The position numbers were made by a program, and so were the translations under genes. From the NCBI GenBank assembly GCA_963819855.1, contig CAWFYC010000020.1, positions 62,001 through 126,000 on the forward strand: DNA of 64,000 bases, written 5' to 3'. This stretch comes from JAMXLO01 sp963819855 (GTDB lineage Bacteria; Pseudomonadota; Alphaproteobacteria; Acetobacterales; Acetobacteraceae). Position 1 is the stretch's first letter, and every line of letters begins with the position of its first letter. Below are positions 8,909 to 19,214 of the stretch, in pieces. Below the pieces are notes generated by a model, which was not told where the DNA came from, did not search any database, and saw nothing but the letters and a program-made list of their open reading frames with translations.

Positions 8909-10486
8909 ATGGCAACCGACATCTCGGTCGCCGCCGAGCCGCGGGCCGACTTCAAGGTGTGGCTCGCGGTCATCGGCTCGATCATCGGCGCCTTCATCGC
9001 GGTGCTGAACATCCAGATCACCAACGCCTCGCTGCCGGACATTCAGGGCGCCATCGGTGCCGGCATCGACGACGGCGGCTGGATCTCCACCGCGTATCTG
9101 GTGGCGGAGATCGTGGTGATCCCGCTCACCGGTTTCCTGGCGCCGGTGTTCTCGCTGCGCCGCTATCTGCTGACCAACACCGTGCTGTTCCTGGTGATGT
9201 CGGTCGCCTGTGCGTTCGCGCAGAACCTTCAGCAGATGATCGTGCTGCGGGCGATGCAGGGCTTTTTCGGTGGCGTGCTGATCCCGCTCGCGTTCACCAT
9301 CACGCTCACCATGCTGCCGAAGTCGAAGCAGCCGGTCGGTCTGGCCATGTTCGCCATGTCGGCGACGTTCGCGCCGGCGATCGGACCCACCATCGGCGGC
9401 TATCTCACCGAGACCTACGGCTGGCAGTACATCTTCTACGTCAACCTGGTGCCGGGCGCGATCATGCTCGCGGCACTGCTGCCATCGCTGCCGCGCGCGC
9501 CGATGCAGTTGGGGTTGCTGAAGGATGGAGATTGGACCGGGATCGCCACGCTGGCGATCGGCCTTGGTTCGTTGCAGACGGTGCTCGAGGAAGGCAACAA
9601 GGACGACTGGTTCGGCTCGCCGTTCATCGTCCGCCTTGCGGTGGTCTCCGCGGTCGCGTTGTCGCTGTTCATCTGGATCGAGCTGACGACGGCGAAGCCG
9701 CTGCTCAACCTGCGCCTGCTGCGGCGGCGCAATTTCGGTCTCGGCAGCGTCAGCAACGTGATCCTTGGCCTGGCGCTGTATGGCTCGGTGTATCTGCTGC
9801 CGAACTATCTGTCGCAGATGCAGGGCTACAACGCGCAGCAGACCGGCGAGGTACTTGCCTGGACCGGACTGCCGCAGCTTGTGATCATTCCCTTCGTGCC
9901 CCGCCTGATGCGGCGGTTCGATGCGCGGCTCTTGGTTGCCATCGGCCTTTGCCTGTTCGCGGCAAGCTGCTTCCTCAACATCGACATGGACCAGAACTAC
10001 AGCGGCCCGCAGCTGCTGGTGCCCAATCTGGTGCGTGCCGCGGGGCAGGCGCTGGTGCTGACGCCGCTTTCGTTTCTCGCGACCGCCGGCATCGAGCGCG
10101 AGAACGCCGGCTCGGCCTCGGCACTGTTCAACATGATGCGCAACCTCGGCGGATCGATCGGTATCGCCGCGCTGCAAACATTGCTGACCAAACGCGAACA
10201 GTTCCATTCGGCGGTGATCACGCCCAACGTGTCGCTGTTCGATGCGGCGACGCGCGAGCGGCTTGCCGCGCTGCAGCGATACTTCATGGCGAACGGCACC
10301 GCCGATTCCGCGACGGCGTGGCACGACGCGGTGGTGGCGGTGGGCCGGTCGGTGCGGGCGCAAGCCTATTTCCTCGCCTACAGCGACACGTTCTTCGTCA
10401 TGGGGTGCGCGCTGCTGTTGGCTGTCATTGCCGCGGTCCTGATGGCACGCAACGCGGGCGGAGGCGGCGGGGCCGGCGCACATTGA
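8909..10486 (+). CDS. DHA2-family MFS efflux transporter (EmrB-like)
   Basis: About 525 residues with 14 predicted membrane helices, as in the EmrB/QacA drug:proton antiporter family. The first helix carries IAVLNIQITNASLPDI, and the DDGGWISTAYLVAEI motif follows, as in EmrB proteins. A GTG at 8900 overlaps the hlyD-like stop; the ATG at 8909 (MATDIS) is the more ordinary start. With the upstream adaptor it should form a tripartite pump for hydrophobic toxic compounds. The substrate cannot be told from sequence. Confidence 0.92.
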   Translation: MATDISVAAEPRADFKVWLAVIGSIIGAFIAVLNIQITNASLPDIQGAIGAGIDDGGWISTAYLVAEIVVIPLTGFLAPVFSLRRYLLTNTVLFLVMSVACAFAQNLQQMIVLRAMQGFFGGVLIPLAFTITLTMLPKSKQPVGLAMFAMSATFAPAIGPTIGGYLTETYGWQYIFYVNLVPGAIMLAALLPSLPRAPMQLGLLKDGDWTGIATLAIGLGSLQTVLEEGNKDDWFGSPFIVRLAVVSAVALSLFIWIELTTAKPLLNLRLLRRRNFGLGSVSNVILGLALYGSVYLLPNYLSQMQGYNAQQTGEVLAWTGLPQLVIIPFVPRLMRRFDARLLVAIGLCLFAASCFLNIDMDQNYSGPQLLVPNLVRAAGQALVLTPLSFLATAGIERENAGSASALFNMMRNLGGSIGIAALQTLLTKREQFHSAVITPNVSLFDAATRERLAALQRYFMANGTADSATAWHDAVVAVGRSVRAQAYFLAYSDTFFVMGCALLLAVIAAVLMARNAGGGGGAGAH

Positions 10487-10516
10487 CCGCGCATGAGTTG
10501 GGACAGGTTTCGTCTG

Positions 10517-10546
10517 TAGGATGGGTTGAGTGCAGCGAAACCCATC
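10517..10546. repeat. Single copy of TAGGATGGGT...GAAACCCATC repeat
   Basis: A 30-base imperfect palindrome whose ends are TAGGATGGGTT and AACCCATC. The same unit occurs as a facing pair at 34672-34760. This sequence type is a widespread short intergenic repeat in proteobacteria. Here it follows the efflux operon and could act as a weak transcription stop or mRNA end. Confidence 0.7.
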
Positions 10547-10654
10547 ATTTCGGTGTGTTTCCGGCTAGGCGGAAAATGTGCTGACCTCGAGTCAGCCGGC
10601 GAAGTTCGAGCAGTTGGGCATGGCTTGCCCGGCGGGGAACCCCGCCAGTTGGAG

Positions 10655-11122
10655 CTACGTAGCCCTCGGTGGGTATCGCCTGCCGCGCCGGAACCTTCTG
10701 GCCACCATCGTCAGCATCGCTGCTCCACCGAACAAGAGCACGCACGCTGGTTCCGGCGCATTTATCGGCGGATGATCGGGCAGTACGACGGTGTAGGGAT
10801 CAGGTGACAGCATGCCGCCTCCGACACCGGTTGTCGCGCCGGTGCCGGGGTAGGCGGTCGGCAGCCACCCCGCAACACGATCAGTTGCCGGCGGGCCGAA
10901 GATTGCCAGCAATGACGCGCCCGGCACGCACACAACCGATGCGTGCCAAATTATCCGGGCAGTCCGGTGGGCGGCGACACCGTGGCCTAGACCCAGATGG
11001 TGCCGGATCAGGCGACGCGCGTGCCTGCCTACCTGCCCGGGGATATGGGCAACGGCAACGACGCGCTTTCCCGCCGCGACGGCGCCATGCGCCACCGCGC
11101 TAGAAAGAGGCCAACACAGCAT
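10655..11122 (-). pseudogene. Probable remnant of a PEP-CTERM sorting-signal protein
   Basis: The last 35 residues of this frame look like a PEP-CTERM exosortase signal: a PEP triplet (NAPEPA), a hydrophobic helix (CVLLFGGAAMLTMVA) and a basic tail (RRFRRGRR). The preceding part resembles the body of a secreted protein only back to about residue 65; the first 60 residues (HGAVAAGKRVVAVAHIPG...) have no signal peptide and look like out-of-frame translation. The gene is therefore probably truncated or frameshifted at its 5' end. No exosortase gene is in the window. Low certainty for the N-terminal boundary. Confidence 0.45.
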
Positions 11123-11484
11123 TTTCTACGGCGTCTCCTTCACGCCTGGTCGGCAGCTAGCCAGCGTCGGTCCCTGATGTGCCCGCGACGCGCGCTTGTC
11201 CTCACCCGCCGATTGCGGTCATTGCCGTCCGGCGATGGAACTCAATGGGGCTCGGTTTCTCCAACCAGACACCGAGGCAATCGAAATCGACGTCTCCAAA
11301 AGCCACTTGTTAACAACTCTAATACGTCTATAAAGTGATACCAAGTCATGCAATTACAACAAATCAGACCCTTTCGTCCCGACGGAGCCGAGTCTTCGGC
11401 GGACGTGACTTCCCCCGGCTTCTCCGAGGCCGCAACGACCGGTTGCAGCGGTCAGCGCAACCGATCTGGCAGCCCGAATGACAT
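11123..11484. other. Intergenic stretch without recognisable gene
   Basis: About 360 bases between the PEP-CTERM remnant and the phosphatase gene. The part from about 11270 to 11370 is visibly less G+C-rich than its surroundings. No coding frame with family resemblance, tRNA or clear terminator was seen. Confidence 0.5.
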
Positions 11485-12153
11485 TCAGCCCACCAGCCTC
11501 CGTGCCTCTCTGACCAGTGCATCGAAATCGTCCGCGACGGCAGCCGCACCTTCCGCCATCGCGAGCGGCCCATAGCCCCAGCCCGCGAAGATGCACGGCA
11601 CGCCAGCGCCGCGCGCGGCAGCTACATCGTTGGCATGATCGCCCGCCATCACCGCATGCGCCGGCTCGCCGCCGGCGGCCTTCAGCGTCGCCAGCAGATG
11701 CACCGGGTCCGGCTTGCGCACCGGGAAGCTGTCGCCGCCACCGATCGCTGCGAACAACGACGCCAGCCCCAGCGCGGCCAGCAGCGCCCGCGCCGCGCGC
11801 TCCGGCTTGTTGGTGCAGACCGCGAGCTTCCAGCCTTCGTCCGCCAGAGCATGCAGGCCATCGGCAACCCCCGGGTACGGCCTGGTCTCCACCGCCGAAT
11901 GGACCAGATAGTCGGCGGAGAACTCGGCCACCGCGCCCGCGTCCGGCGTCCGGCCACGCGCGGCGAACGCGCGCTCGACCAGCTTCGCCACGCCGTCGCC
12001 CACCATCGCCGCCGTCTCGGGATGCGAGAACCCCGCCAACCCGCGCGCACCCATCAGCCGGTTCAGCGCGGCGGCGAGGTCCGGCACGGAATGCACCAGT
12101 GTGCCGTCGAGGTCGAGCAGCAGGGTGCGAATCACGATGTTGCACTCCGACAC
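11485..12153 (-). CDS. gph: Phosphoglycolate phosphatase-like HAD hydrolase
   Basis: A 222-residue HAD-superfamily phosphatase with motif I LLLDLDGTLVHS (nucleophile and acid/base aspartates), motif II CTNKP, a KPDP motif III and motif IV GDHANDVAAARGAG. The cap inserted after motif I (DLAAALNRLMGARG...VGDGVAKLVERA) is typical of Gph, which removes 2-phosphoglycolate. The start may be the ATG at 12153 or the GTG at 12135 just before IRTLLLDLDG. It is divergent from glmU, with a short shared promoter region. Confidence 0.88.
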   Translation of the reverse strand: MSECNIVIRTLLLDLDGTLVHSVPDLAAALNRLMGARGLAGFSHPETAAMVGDGVAKLVERAFAARGRTPDAGAVAEFSADYLVHSAVETRPYPGVADGLHALADEGWKLAVCTNKPERAARALLAALGLASLFAAIGGGDSFPVRKPDPVHLLATLKAAGGEPAHAVMAGDHANDVAAARGAGVPCIFAGWGYGPLAMAEGAAAVADDFDALVREARRLVG

Positions 12154-12239
12154 GCGAATTGAAGCAGCAGGATAGTCGCAGTCTTTGACTCCGCGTAGCC
12201 TCCACCGTCAAAAGAACGCCAGGATAACAAGAGACAACG

Positions 12240-13559
12240 ATGACCCGAACTGCCGTGATCCTGGCCGCCGGCTTCGGCACGCGGATGAAGTCGGCGCTGC
12301 CCAAGACGCTGCACAGGATCGCCGGCCGCTCGATGCTGCGCCACCTGCTGGCAAGCTGCGAACAGGCGTTCGACCGCATCGTCGTGGTGATCGGCCCGGA
12401 GATGGACGCGGTGCGGCAGGAGGCAGCGCCGCATGTCTGCGTGGTGCAGCAGGAACGCCGCGGCACCGCGCACGCCGCCCTGGTCGCCGCACCGTATTTC
12501 GGCGATGGCGAAGTGGCGGTGCTGTACGCCGACAATCCGCTGATCCGGCCCGAGACGCTGCGCCACTTGCTGGAACGCCGCGCCATCGGCGACGCGGCGC
12601 TGGCGCTGCTCGCCTTCCGCCCCGCCGATCCGGGCCGCTATGGCCGCGTCCTCGCGCGCGACGGCTATGTCGAGCGCGTGGTGGAGTGGATCGACGCAGC
12701 CGATGCCGAGCGCGCCGAGACGCTGTGCAACGCCGGCGTGCTGTGCGCCGCCGCCGCCGACATGGCGCGCTGGCTAGGCGAGGTGCGCGCCGGCAATGCC
12801 AAGGGCGAATACTACCTCACGGATGTCGTCGCGCTGGCGAACGGCGATGGCCTGCGGGTCGCCGCGGTGGAGGCGCCGGCCGAGGAGCTGGGCGGCATCA
12901 ACTCGCGCGGCGAACTCGCGGCCGCCGAGGCGGTGGTGCAGTCGTGGCTGCGCACCGCCGCGATGGACGCCGGTGTCACCATGACCGACCCGTCGTCGGT
13001 GTTCCTGTGCGCCGACACCGAACTCGCACCCGACGTGTCGATCGAACCCAACGTGGTGTTCGGTCCGGGCGTGACGGTCGCGTCCGGGGCGCAGATCCGG
13101 TCGTTCAGCCACCTGGAAGGCTGCATCGTCGGCCCGAACTGCATCGTCGGCCCACACGCCAGGCTGCGTTCCGGTGCCGAACTGGGGGAGCAGGTGCATA
13201 TCGGCAACTTCGTCGAGGTGAAGGCGACCAAACTCGGCGCCCGCACCAAAGCGAACCACCTCGCGTATCTCGGCGACGCGGCGATCGGCGCCGATACCAA
13301 CATCGGCGCCGGCACCATCACCTGCAACTACGACGGCTACCACAAGCATCGCACCACGATCGGCGCCGGCGTGTTCATCGGCTCCGATACCGCGCTGGTG
13401 GCGCCGGTAACGGTAGGCGATGGCGCTATCGTCGGCGCCGGCAGCGTGATCACCGAGGACGTGCCGCCGGACGCGCTGGCACTCGCGCGCGGACGACAGG
13501 CGAACAAGCCAGGCCGCGCCGTGGCGATGCGCAAGGAACTGCAAGGGAAGCGACAGTAG
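12240..13559 (+). CDS. glmU: Bifunctional GlmU (UDP-GlcNAc pyrophosphorylase / glucosamine-1-P acetyltransferase)
   Basis: A 439-residue enzyme making UDP-GlcNAc for peptidoglycan and LPS. The N-terminal nucleotidyltransferase domain has LAAGFGTRMKS at residues 8-18 and the YADNPL metal-site region; the canonical GTA motif is present as RRGTAHA. From about residue 250 the hexapeptide left-handed beta-helix begins (IEPNVVFGPGV, IGNFVEVK, GAGTITCNYDG). The C-terminal acetyltransferase residues NYDG and the VGDGAIVGAGSVI turns are visible. It is slightly shorter than the E. coli enzyme. The stop codon is directly followed by the ATG of glmS, so both are one operon. Confidence 0.97.
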   Translation: MTRTAVILAAGFGTRMKSALPKTLHRIAGRSMLRHLLASCEQAFDRIVVVIGPEMDAVRQEAAPHVCVVQQERRGTAHAALVAAPYFGDGEVAVLYADNPLIRPETLRHLLERRAIGDAALALLAFRPADPGRYGRVLARDGYVERVVEWIDAADAERAETLCNAGVLCAAAADMARWLGEVRAGNAKGEYYLTDVVALANGDGLRVAAVEAPAEELGGINSRGELAAAEAVVQSWLRTAAMDAGVTMTDPSSVFLCADTELAPDVSIEPNVVFGPGVTVASGAQIRSFSHLEGCIVGPNCIVGPHARLRSGAELGEQVHIGNFVEVKATKLGARTKANHLAYLGDAAIGADTNIGAGTITCNYDGYHKHRTTIGAGVFIGSDTALVAPVTVGDGAIVGAGSVITEDVPPDALALARGRQANKPGRAVAMRKELQGKRQ

Positions 13560-15383
<1,824 letters not shown>

Positions 15384-15418
15384 GGGCTTCTCAGCAAGCC
15401 GGTGCCAGCCGTGCTTGC

Positions 15419-15441
15419 ATGTAGCGCGGGCCGTGCTACAT
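15419..15441 (+). promoter_or_regulatory. Inverted repeat, candidate operator of toxin-antitoxin operon
   Basis: A perfect inverted repeat, ATGTAGC at 15419-15425 and GCTACAT at 15435-15441, lies seven bases before the antitoxin start codon. Autoregulation through such a palindrome is usual for Phd/VapB-type antitoxins; binding here is inferred. Confidence 0.6.
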
Positions 15442-15448
15442 AGCACGC

Positions 15449-15697
15449 ATGACCAAGACAGTCACCCTGCGCGACGCCAATCAGCAATTCGCTCGCTGCA
15501 TCCGTGAAGTGGAGGCTGGAGAGGAATTCGTCATCACCCGCAACGGCACCCCTGTTGCGCGTCTGGTTCCCGTCGCAGGGCAACGCGTCTTGACGGTGAA
15601 GCAGCGCGCTGCGCTGGAGCGAATTCGCGAAGCCATGCGGGAAGGTCTGCCGATCGGGGCAGGCAAGCTCGACCGAGACGCGCTGCATGAGCGGTGA
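15449..15697 (+). CDS. Phd/YefM-family antitoxin
   Basis: An 82-residue protein starting TKTVTLRDANQQFARCIREVEAGEEFVITRNG, followed by TPVARLVPV. This is the usual N-terminal DNA-binding fold of Phd/YefM antitoxins (Met-x-x-v-x-ydAk..fs.ll..v..ge.v.Itr.G.pvA.l). The C-terminal tail (residues 50-82) should wrap the toxin. Its stop overlaps the start of the PIN-domain gene by 11 bases, so the two are translationally coupled. An inverted repeat just upstream is the likely operator. Confidence 0.88.
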   Translation: MTKTVTLRDANQQFARCIREVEAGEEFVITRNGTPVARLVPVAGQRVLTVKQRAALERIREAMREGLPIGAGKLDRDALHER

Positions 15698-16157
15698 GCG
15701 GTTCACGCTCGACACCAATATCCTGGTTTACAGCGTGGACGGGGACGCCGGCAGGCGCCACCATCTTGCGTCAGAGATCATCGAATTGGCAGCCAACCGT
15801 GACTGTTGGATTACCCTGCAGGCTGTCTCGGAATTCTACGCCGTGGTGTCGCGGAAGCGTCTGATCCCGCGGGCAAGGGCAGCGACGCTGGCAAACAGTT
15901 GGCTGGATCTCTTTCCAGCCGCGGTCGCCTCCGAGGATACCGTGCGCTTCGCGATCGATAGCGCGACAGAGGGTGATGCATCGTATTGGGATGCGCTGCT
16001 GATTGCCACCGCCGCTGCGGCCGGCTGCACAGCCATCGTGACAGAGGACCTGACCGACGGCAGCATTCTTGGTGGGGTGCGCATAGTGCATCCATTCGCG
16101 ACCGAGGAGTTACCAGACAATGTGCTACGCCTGCTCGGTATGGATGCGGCGCTATAA
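15687..16157 (+). CDS. PIN-domain toxin, VapC family
   Basis: A 156-residue PIN-domain ribonuclease. The first acidic motif is FTLDTNILVY (residues 6-15), a conserved Glu lies in LQAVSEFYAV, and YWDALLIATA supplies the third acidic residue. A final TEDL motif completes the metal site. These residues coordinate Mg for RNA cleavage in VapC toxins. It is the second gene of the operon with the Phd-type antitoxin; the start codon lies inside the antitoxin gene. Target RNA unknown. Confidence 0.9.
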   Translation: MSGERFTLDTNILVYSVDGDAGRRHHLASEIIELAANRDCWITLQAVSEFYAVVSRKRLIPRARAATLANSWLDLFPAAVASEDTVRFAIDSATEGDASYWDALLIATAAAAGCTAIVTEDLTDGSILGGVRIVHPFATEELPDNVLRLLGMDAAL

Positions 16158-17058
16158 CTCCACCGCCCCGCGCATCACATTGACGCAATTGCCCTCGACC
16201 GTCGCCAGCACCGGGCCCTCCGCCGTCTTGCGCGCCGAGGCGATAATCTGACTCGGCCGTCCCATCTCCACGCCTTGCAGGATTTCGTAGGACAGATCGG
16301 CATTCTCACCCGGCGCCAGCGAGGTCAGCAGCGCGGCCAGCGCGGCGTTGGCGCTGCCTGTCGCCGGATCCTCCAGCACGCCGCCCAGTGGTGCGAACAT
16401 CCGCGCGGCCAGCCGCGTCGCGTCGCCGCCACGCCGCGCATAGAGATGCAGCGAGAACCGCGTCGCGACCTCGGGAAACCGCTCGGCGGCAGCGCGGAAC
16501 GCGCCGATATCGGGACTGGCGCGCGACAGCGCGTCCACGCTGGCAAGCTCGGCGATCACGAACGGCGTGCCCAACCGACGCCACCAGCGGCGTATGCGCG
16601 GTGGTGGCGATATCGTCCTCGGTCAGACCGGCGCACGCCGCCACCACATCCTCGGGAATGCCGATGTCGATCGACAGCGCACGCGGCGCCGAAATGCGCG
16701 CACCGCTGATCGCGCCCGCATCGCGCAGGATATGCACGCGCACCAGTCCGGCGAGTTCCTCGAACACATAATGCTCGGGCGGATTGTCGTCGCGCTGCGC
16801 CAGCACGTAGCCGGTGCCGACATTCGGATGCCCGGCGAACGGCAGCTCGGCGCGCGGCGTGAAGATACGCACCTTCGCATGATGCTGCGGATCGTCAGGC
16901 GGCAGCACGAACGTCGTCTCCGACAGATTGAACTCCATCGCCAGCGCCTGCATCTGTTCGCCGTTCAGCCCGCGCGCATCGGGAAACACCGCGAGCGGAT
17001 TGCCGCCGAAGCGCCGGTCGGTGAACACATCGACGGTGACAAACTCATAGGCCGGCAT
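16152..17058 (-). pseudogene. PhzF-family isomerase, single-base frameshift
   Basis: The N-terminal part starts at 17058 (MPAYEFVTVDVFTDRRFGGNPLAVF) and has the PhzF features: the active-site Glu in NLSETTFVLPP and LPFAGHPNVGTG. The C-terminal part is in another frame from about 16575 down (TPFVIAELAS, then EDPATGSANAALAALL). The two halves join at SVG/TPFV, and the total length is a multiple of three plus one, so a single extra base explains the break. Corrected, it would be an ordinary PhzF-like protein of about 301 residues (proline racemase/DAP epimerase fold) with unknown substrate. It lies 8 bases after the 121-residue gene, at the end of the sugar transporter operon. Confidence 0.8.
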
Positions 17059-17066
17059 GGCGGACC

Positions 17067-17432
17067 TCACTCTTCCTCGTCATCGACATCGATGCGCCGC
17101 GGATCGAGCGCGCGCCAGTCACGATCCTCGGAACCCGCCGGATTGTCGACGAAATCACCCAGCTCGGTCGCGCTGCGCCAGCCGGCCTCGGCCGCATCGA
17201 TCACCTCGGCATCCTCGCCGAACGCGAACCATGCCTCCAGCACCTCCTTCGCGGTCGCGCCCGGCACCCGGCACCGTTCCACCGAATCCCGCACGTAACG
17301 GCGCGCGAAGGCATTGGCCTGCATCAGCGTCTCGAAGCCGCCCACCTCCTCGACGATGTTGTCCTGCGCGCCGCCCGACAGATCGAGAATGCGCACGCGC
17401 CAGCCACCCTCCGGAGCGAACAGATCGCTCAC
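17067..17432 (-). CDS. Small acidic hypothetical protein in sugar ABC operon
   Basis: A 121-residue protein starting with GTG at 17432, whose first bases overlap the stop of the upstream permease gene (GTGA). It begins MSDLFAPEGGWRVRILDLSGG and ends in a very acidic tail (DVDDEEE). A longer frame to 17693 exists, but its extra N-terminus only mirrors the permease coding frame. No known domain recognised. The tight coupling to the permease suggests co-expression with the transporter. Confidence 0.6.
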   Translation of the reverse strand: MSDLFAPEGGWRVRILDLSGGAQDNIVEEVGGFETLMQANAFARRYVRDSVERCRVPGATAKEVLEAWFAFGEDAEVIDAAEAGWRSATELGDFVDNPAGSEDRDWRALDPRRIDVDDEEE

Positions 17433-18277
17433 GCCTTGACCGATCCGGAGGTCAGTCCGGCGACGTAGTGCTCGACGAAGAACGAATATATGATCGCTAC
17501 CGGCACCGAGCCCAGCAGCGCCGCGGCCATGAGCTGGCCCCAGTAGAACACGTCGCCCTTCACCAGTTCCGCGATAGCTCCCACCGGGACCGTGCGCACG
17601 TCGGTCTGGGTGAGGAAGATCAGCGCATACAGGAACTCGTTCTGCGACAGGGTGAAAGCGAAGATACCAGCCGAGATGAAGCCGGGAACGCACAGCGGCA
17701 GGAAGATGCGGAACATCGTCTGCAGCCGCGTGGCACCGTCAATGCGCGCGGCATCTTCCAGCTCGTGCGGCACAGTGCGGAAATAGCCCATCAGCAGCCA
17801 GGCGCAGAACGGGATCAGCAGCGTGGGGTAGGTCAGGATAACCGAGGTCAGCGTATCGCCGAGATGCAGGTGATTGATGATGTCCGCGAGCGGGATGAAC
17901 AGCAGCGGCTGCGGCACCAGATAGGTGGCCGCCACGGCGAACGAGATCAGCGCCGCCCCTGGAAACCGCATGCGCGCCAGCGGATAGGCGAGCATGACGC
18001 CGAACACCAGCGAGATCGCGGTGGAGATCACCGCAACCAGCATCGTGTTGTAGGTCCAGGTCAGGAAGTTGGTCTCGGTCAGCAGATCGACATAGTGCTT
18101 CAGCGTCGGATGATAGACGATCAACGGCATGATCTTGCGGTTGTACAGCTCCTGGTTCGACTTCAGCGATGTCACCGCCATCCAGTAGAACGGAAACAGG
18201 GTGAACAGCATGAACAGGCCCAGCGGCAGCCACAGCTTCACCGCCCGCACCGGCCAGCCACGGCGTTCGACCATCAT
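17429..18277 (-). CDS. Carbohydrate ABC transporter permease (MalG/UgpE type)
   Basis: A 282-residue permease with about six membrane helices, the first at residues 11-31 (LWLPLGLFMLFTLFPFYWMAVTSL). The EAA loop that docks the ATPase is seen as ELEDAARIDGATRLQTMFRIFLPLCVPG near residue 175. The C-terminal HYVAGLTSGSVKA is typical of the MalG/UgpE group. The start overlaps the stop of the second permease gene by four bases. It imports a sugar or sugar derivative together with the neighbours; the ATPase must be encoded elsewhere. Confidence 0.92.
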   Translation of the reverse strand: MMVERRGWPVRAVKLWLPLGLFMLFTLFPFYWMAVTSLKSNQELYNRKIMPLIVYHPTLKHYVDLLTETNFLTWTYNTMLVAVISTAISLVFGVMLAYPLARMRFPGAALISFAVAATYLVPQPLLFIPLADIINHLHLGDTLTSVILTYPTLLIPFCAWLLMGYFRTVPHELEDAARIDGATRLQTMFRIFLPLCVPGFISAGIFAFTLSQNEFLYALIFLTQTDVRTVPVGAIAELVKGDVFYWGQLMAAALLGSVPVAIIYSFFVEHYVAGLTSGSVKA

Positions 18278-19212
18278 GTTTTTGCCGGCTTCATATAAAT
18301 GGACATCGCGATGATGATCAGCGCCAGCGGCGGCAGCATGGCGAGCGCGATCGACGCGCCCATTCCGAGCTGCCCGCCGCCCATCGCCACGTCGAACGCG
18401 TAGGTGGCGAACAGGTGCGTGGCGTTCGCCGGCCCGCCCCGGGTCAGCACATAGACCAGCTGGAAATCCGCGAACGTGAAGATCACCGAGAACATCGTCA
18501 CGATGAAGATCACCGGCTTGAGCAGCGGCAGCGTGACATAGCGGAACCGCGCCAGCGCGCTGGCCCCGTCGATCGTCGCCGCCTCATACAGCTCGGGCGA
18601 GATCGTCTGCAGTCCGGCCAGCAGCGTGATGGCGTAGAACGGCAGCCCGCGCCAGGTGTTCACCACGATCAGCGAACCCATCGCCAGGGTTGGATTGCCC
18701 AGCCACGACGGCCCCGGGTTGGCGATGCCGGTATGGATCAGGAACCAGTTGATCACACTGAACGCCGGATCGAGGATCCACATCCAGGAGATCGTGCTCA
18801 GCACGGTCGGCACGATGAACGGCAGCAGCATCAGCGCGCGCGTCAGGTTCTTGAACCTGAAGTCCTGGTTCATCACCAGGGCGAGCGCCAGCCCGCCGAC
18901 GGCCTTGAGAATGGTCGCGGCGAACGTATAGACGAAGGTGTTCTGCGCCACCTGCCAGAACACCGGGTCGTGCCAGTCGGCGACGAAATTCGCCAACCCG
19001 ACGAACTGACCGGGCCTGGCAACCGGCCGGTCCTGCAACGACAGCAGAATGCCGTAGCAGAACGGATAGCCCACCAATGCCACCAGGAACAGCACCGGCG
19101 GCGTCACCATCAGCCAGCTGAACACCGACTCGCGCTCGGTCCAGCGCCGCAGGCTCGGCGCCCGCCGGACGCGGACTGCCGGCGATGCGATGGACTGGCT
19201 GTGTGCCGACAC
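18274..19212 (-). CDS. Carbohydrate ABC transporter permease (MalF/UgpA type)
   Basis: A 312-residue permease with about six helices after a cytoplasmic N-terminus of 30 residues. The family pattern WMWILDPAFSVINWFL and the EAA loop LYEAATIDGASALARFRYVTLPLLKPV (about residues 205-230) are present. GLTSG-like docking residues are in the partner permease. It is encoded directly after the binding protein gene and overlaps the other permease gene. Role: one half of the membrane channel of a CUT1-type importer. Confidence 0.92.
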   Translation of the reverse strand: MSAHSQSIASPAVRVRRAPSLRRWTERESVFSWLMVTPPVLFLVALVGYPFCYGILLSLQDRPVARPGQFVGLANFVADWHDPVFWQVAQNTFVYTFAATILKAVGGLALALVMNQDFRFKNLTRALMLLPFIVPTVLSTISWMWILDPAFSVINWFLIHTGIANPGPSWLGNPTLAMGSLIVVNTWRGLPFYAITLLAGLQTISPELYEAATIDGASALARFRYVTLPLLKPVIFIVTMFSVIFTFADFQLVYVLTRGGPANATHLFATYAFDVAMGGGQLGMGASIALAMLPPLALIIIAMSIYMKPAKT

Positions 19213-19214
19213 GG

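Noticed and set aside
13500..13559. A glmS ribozyme or small RNA before glmS
   Set aside because: glmS starts directly after the glmU stop, so there is no leader to hold one.
16575..16575. Programmed +1 ribosomal frameshifting as the reason for the many broken genes
   Set aside because: The break points share no slippery sequence or stop codon context, and they fall in unrelated genes. Insertion errors are the simpler reading.
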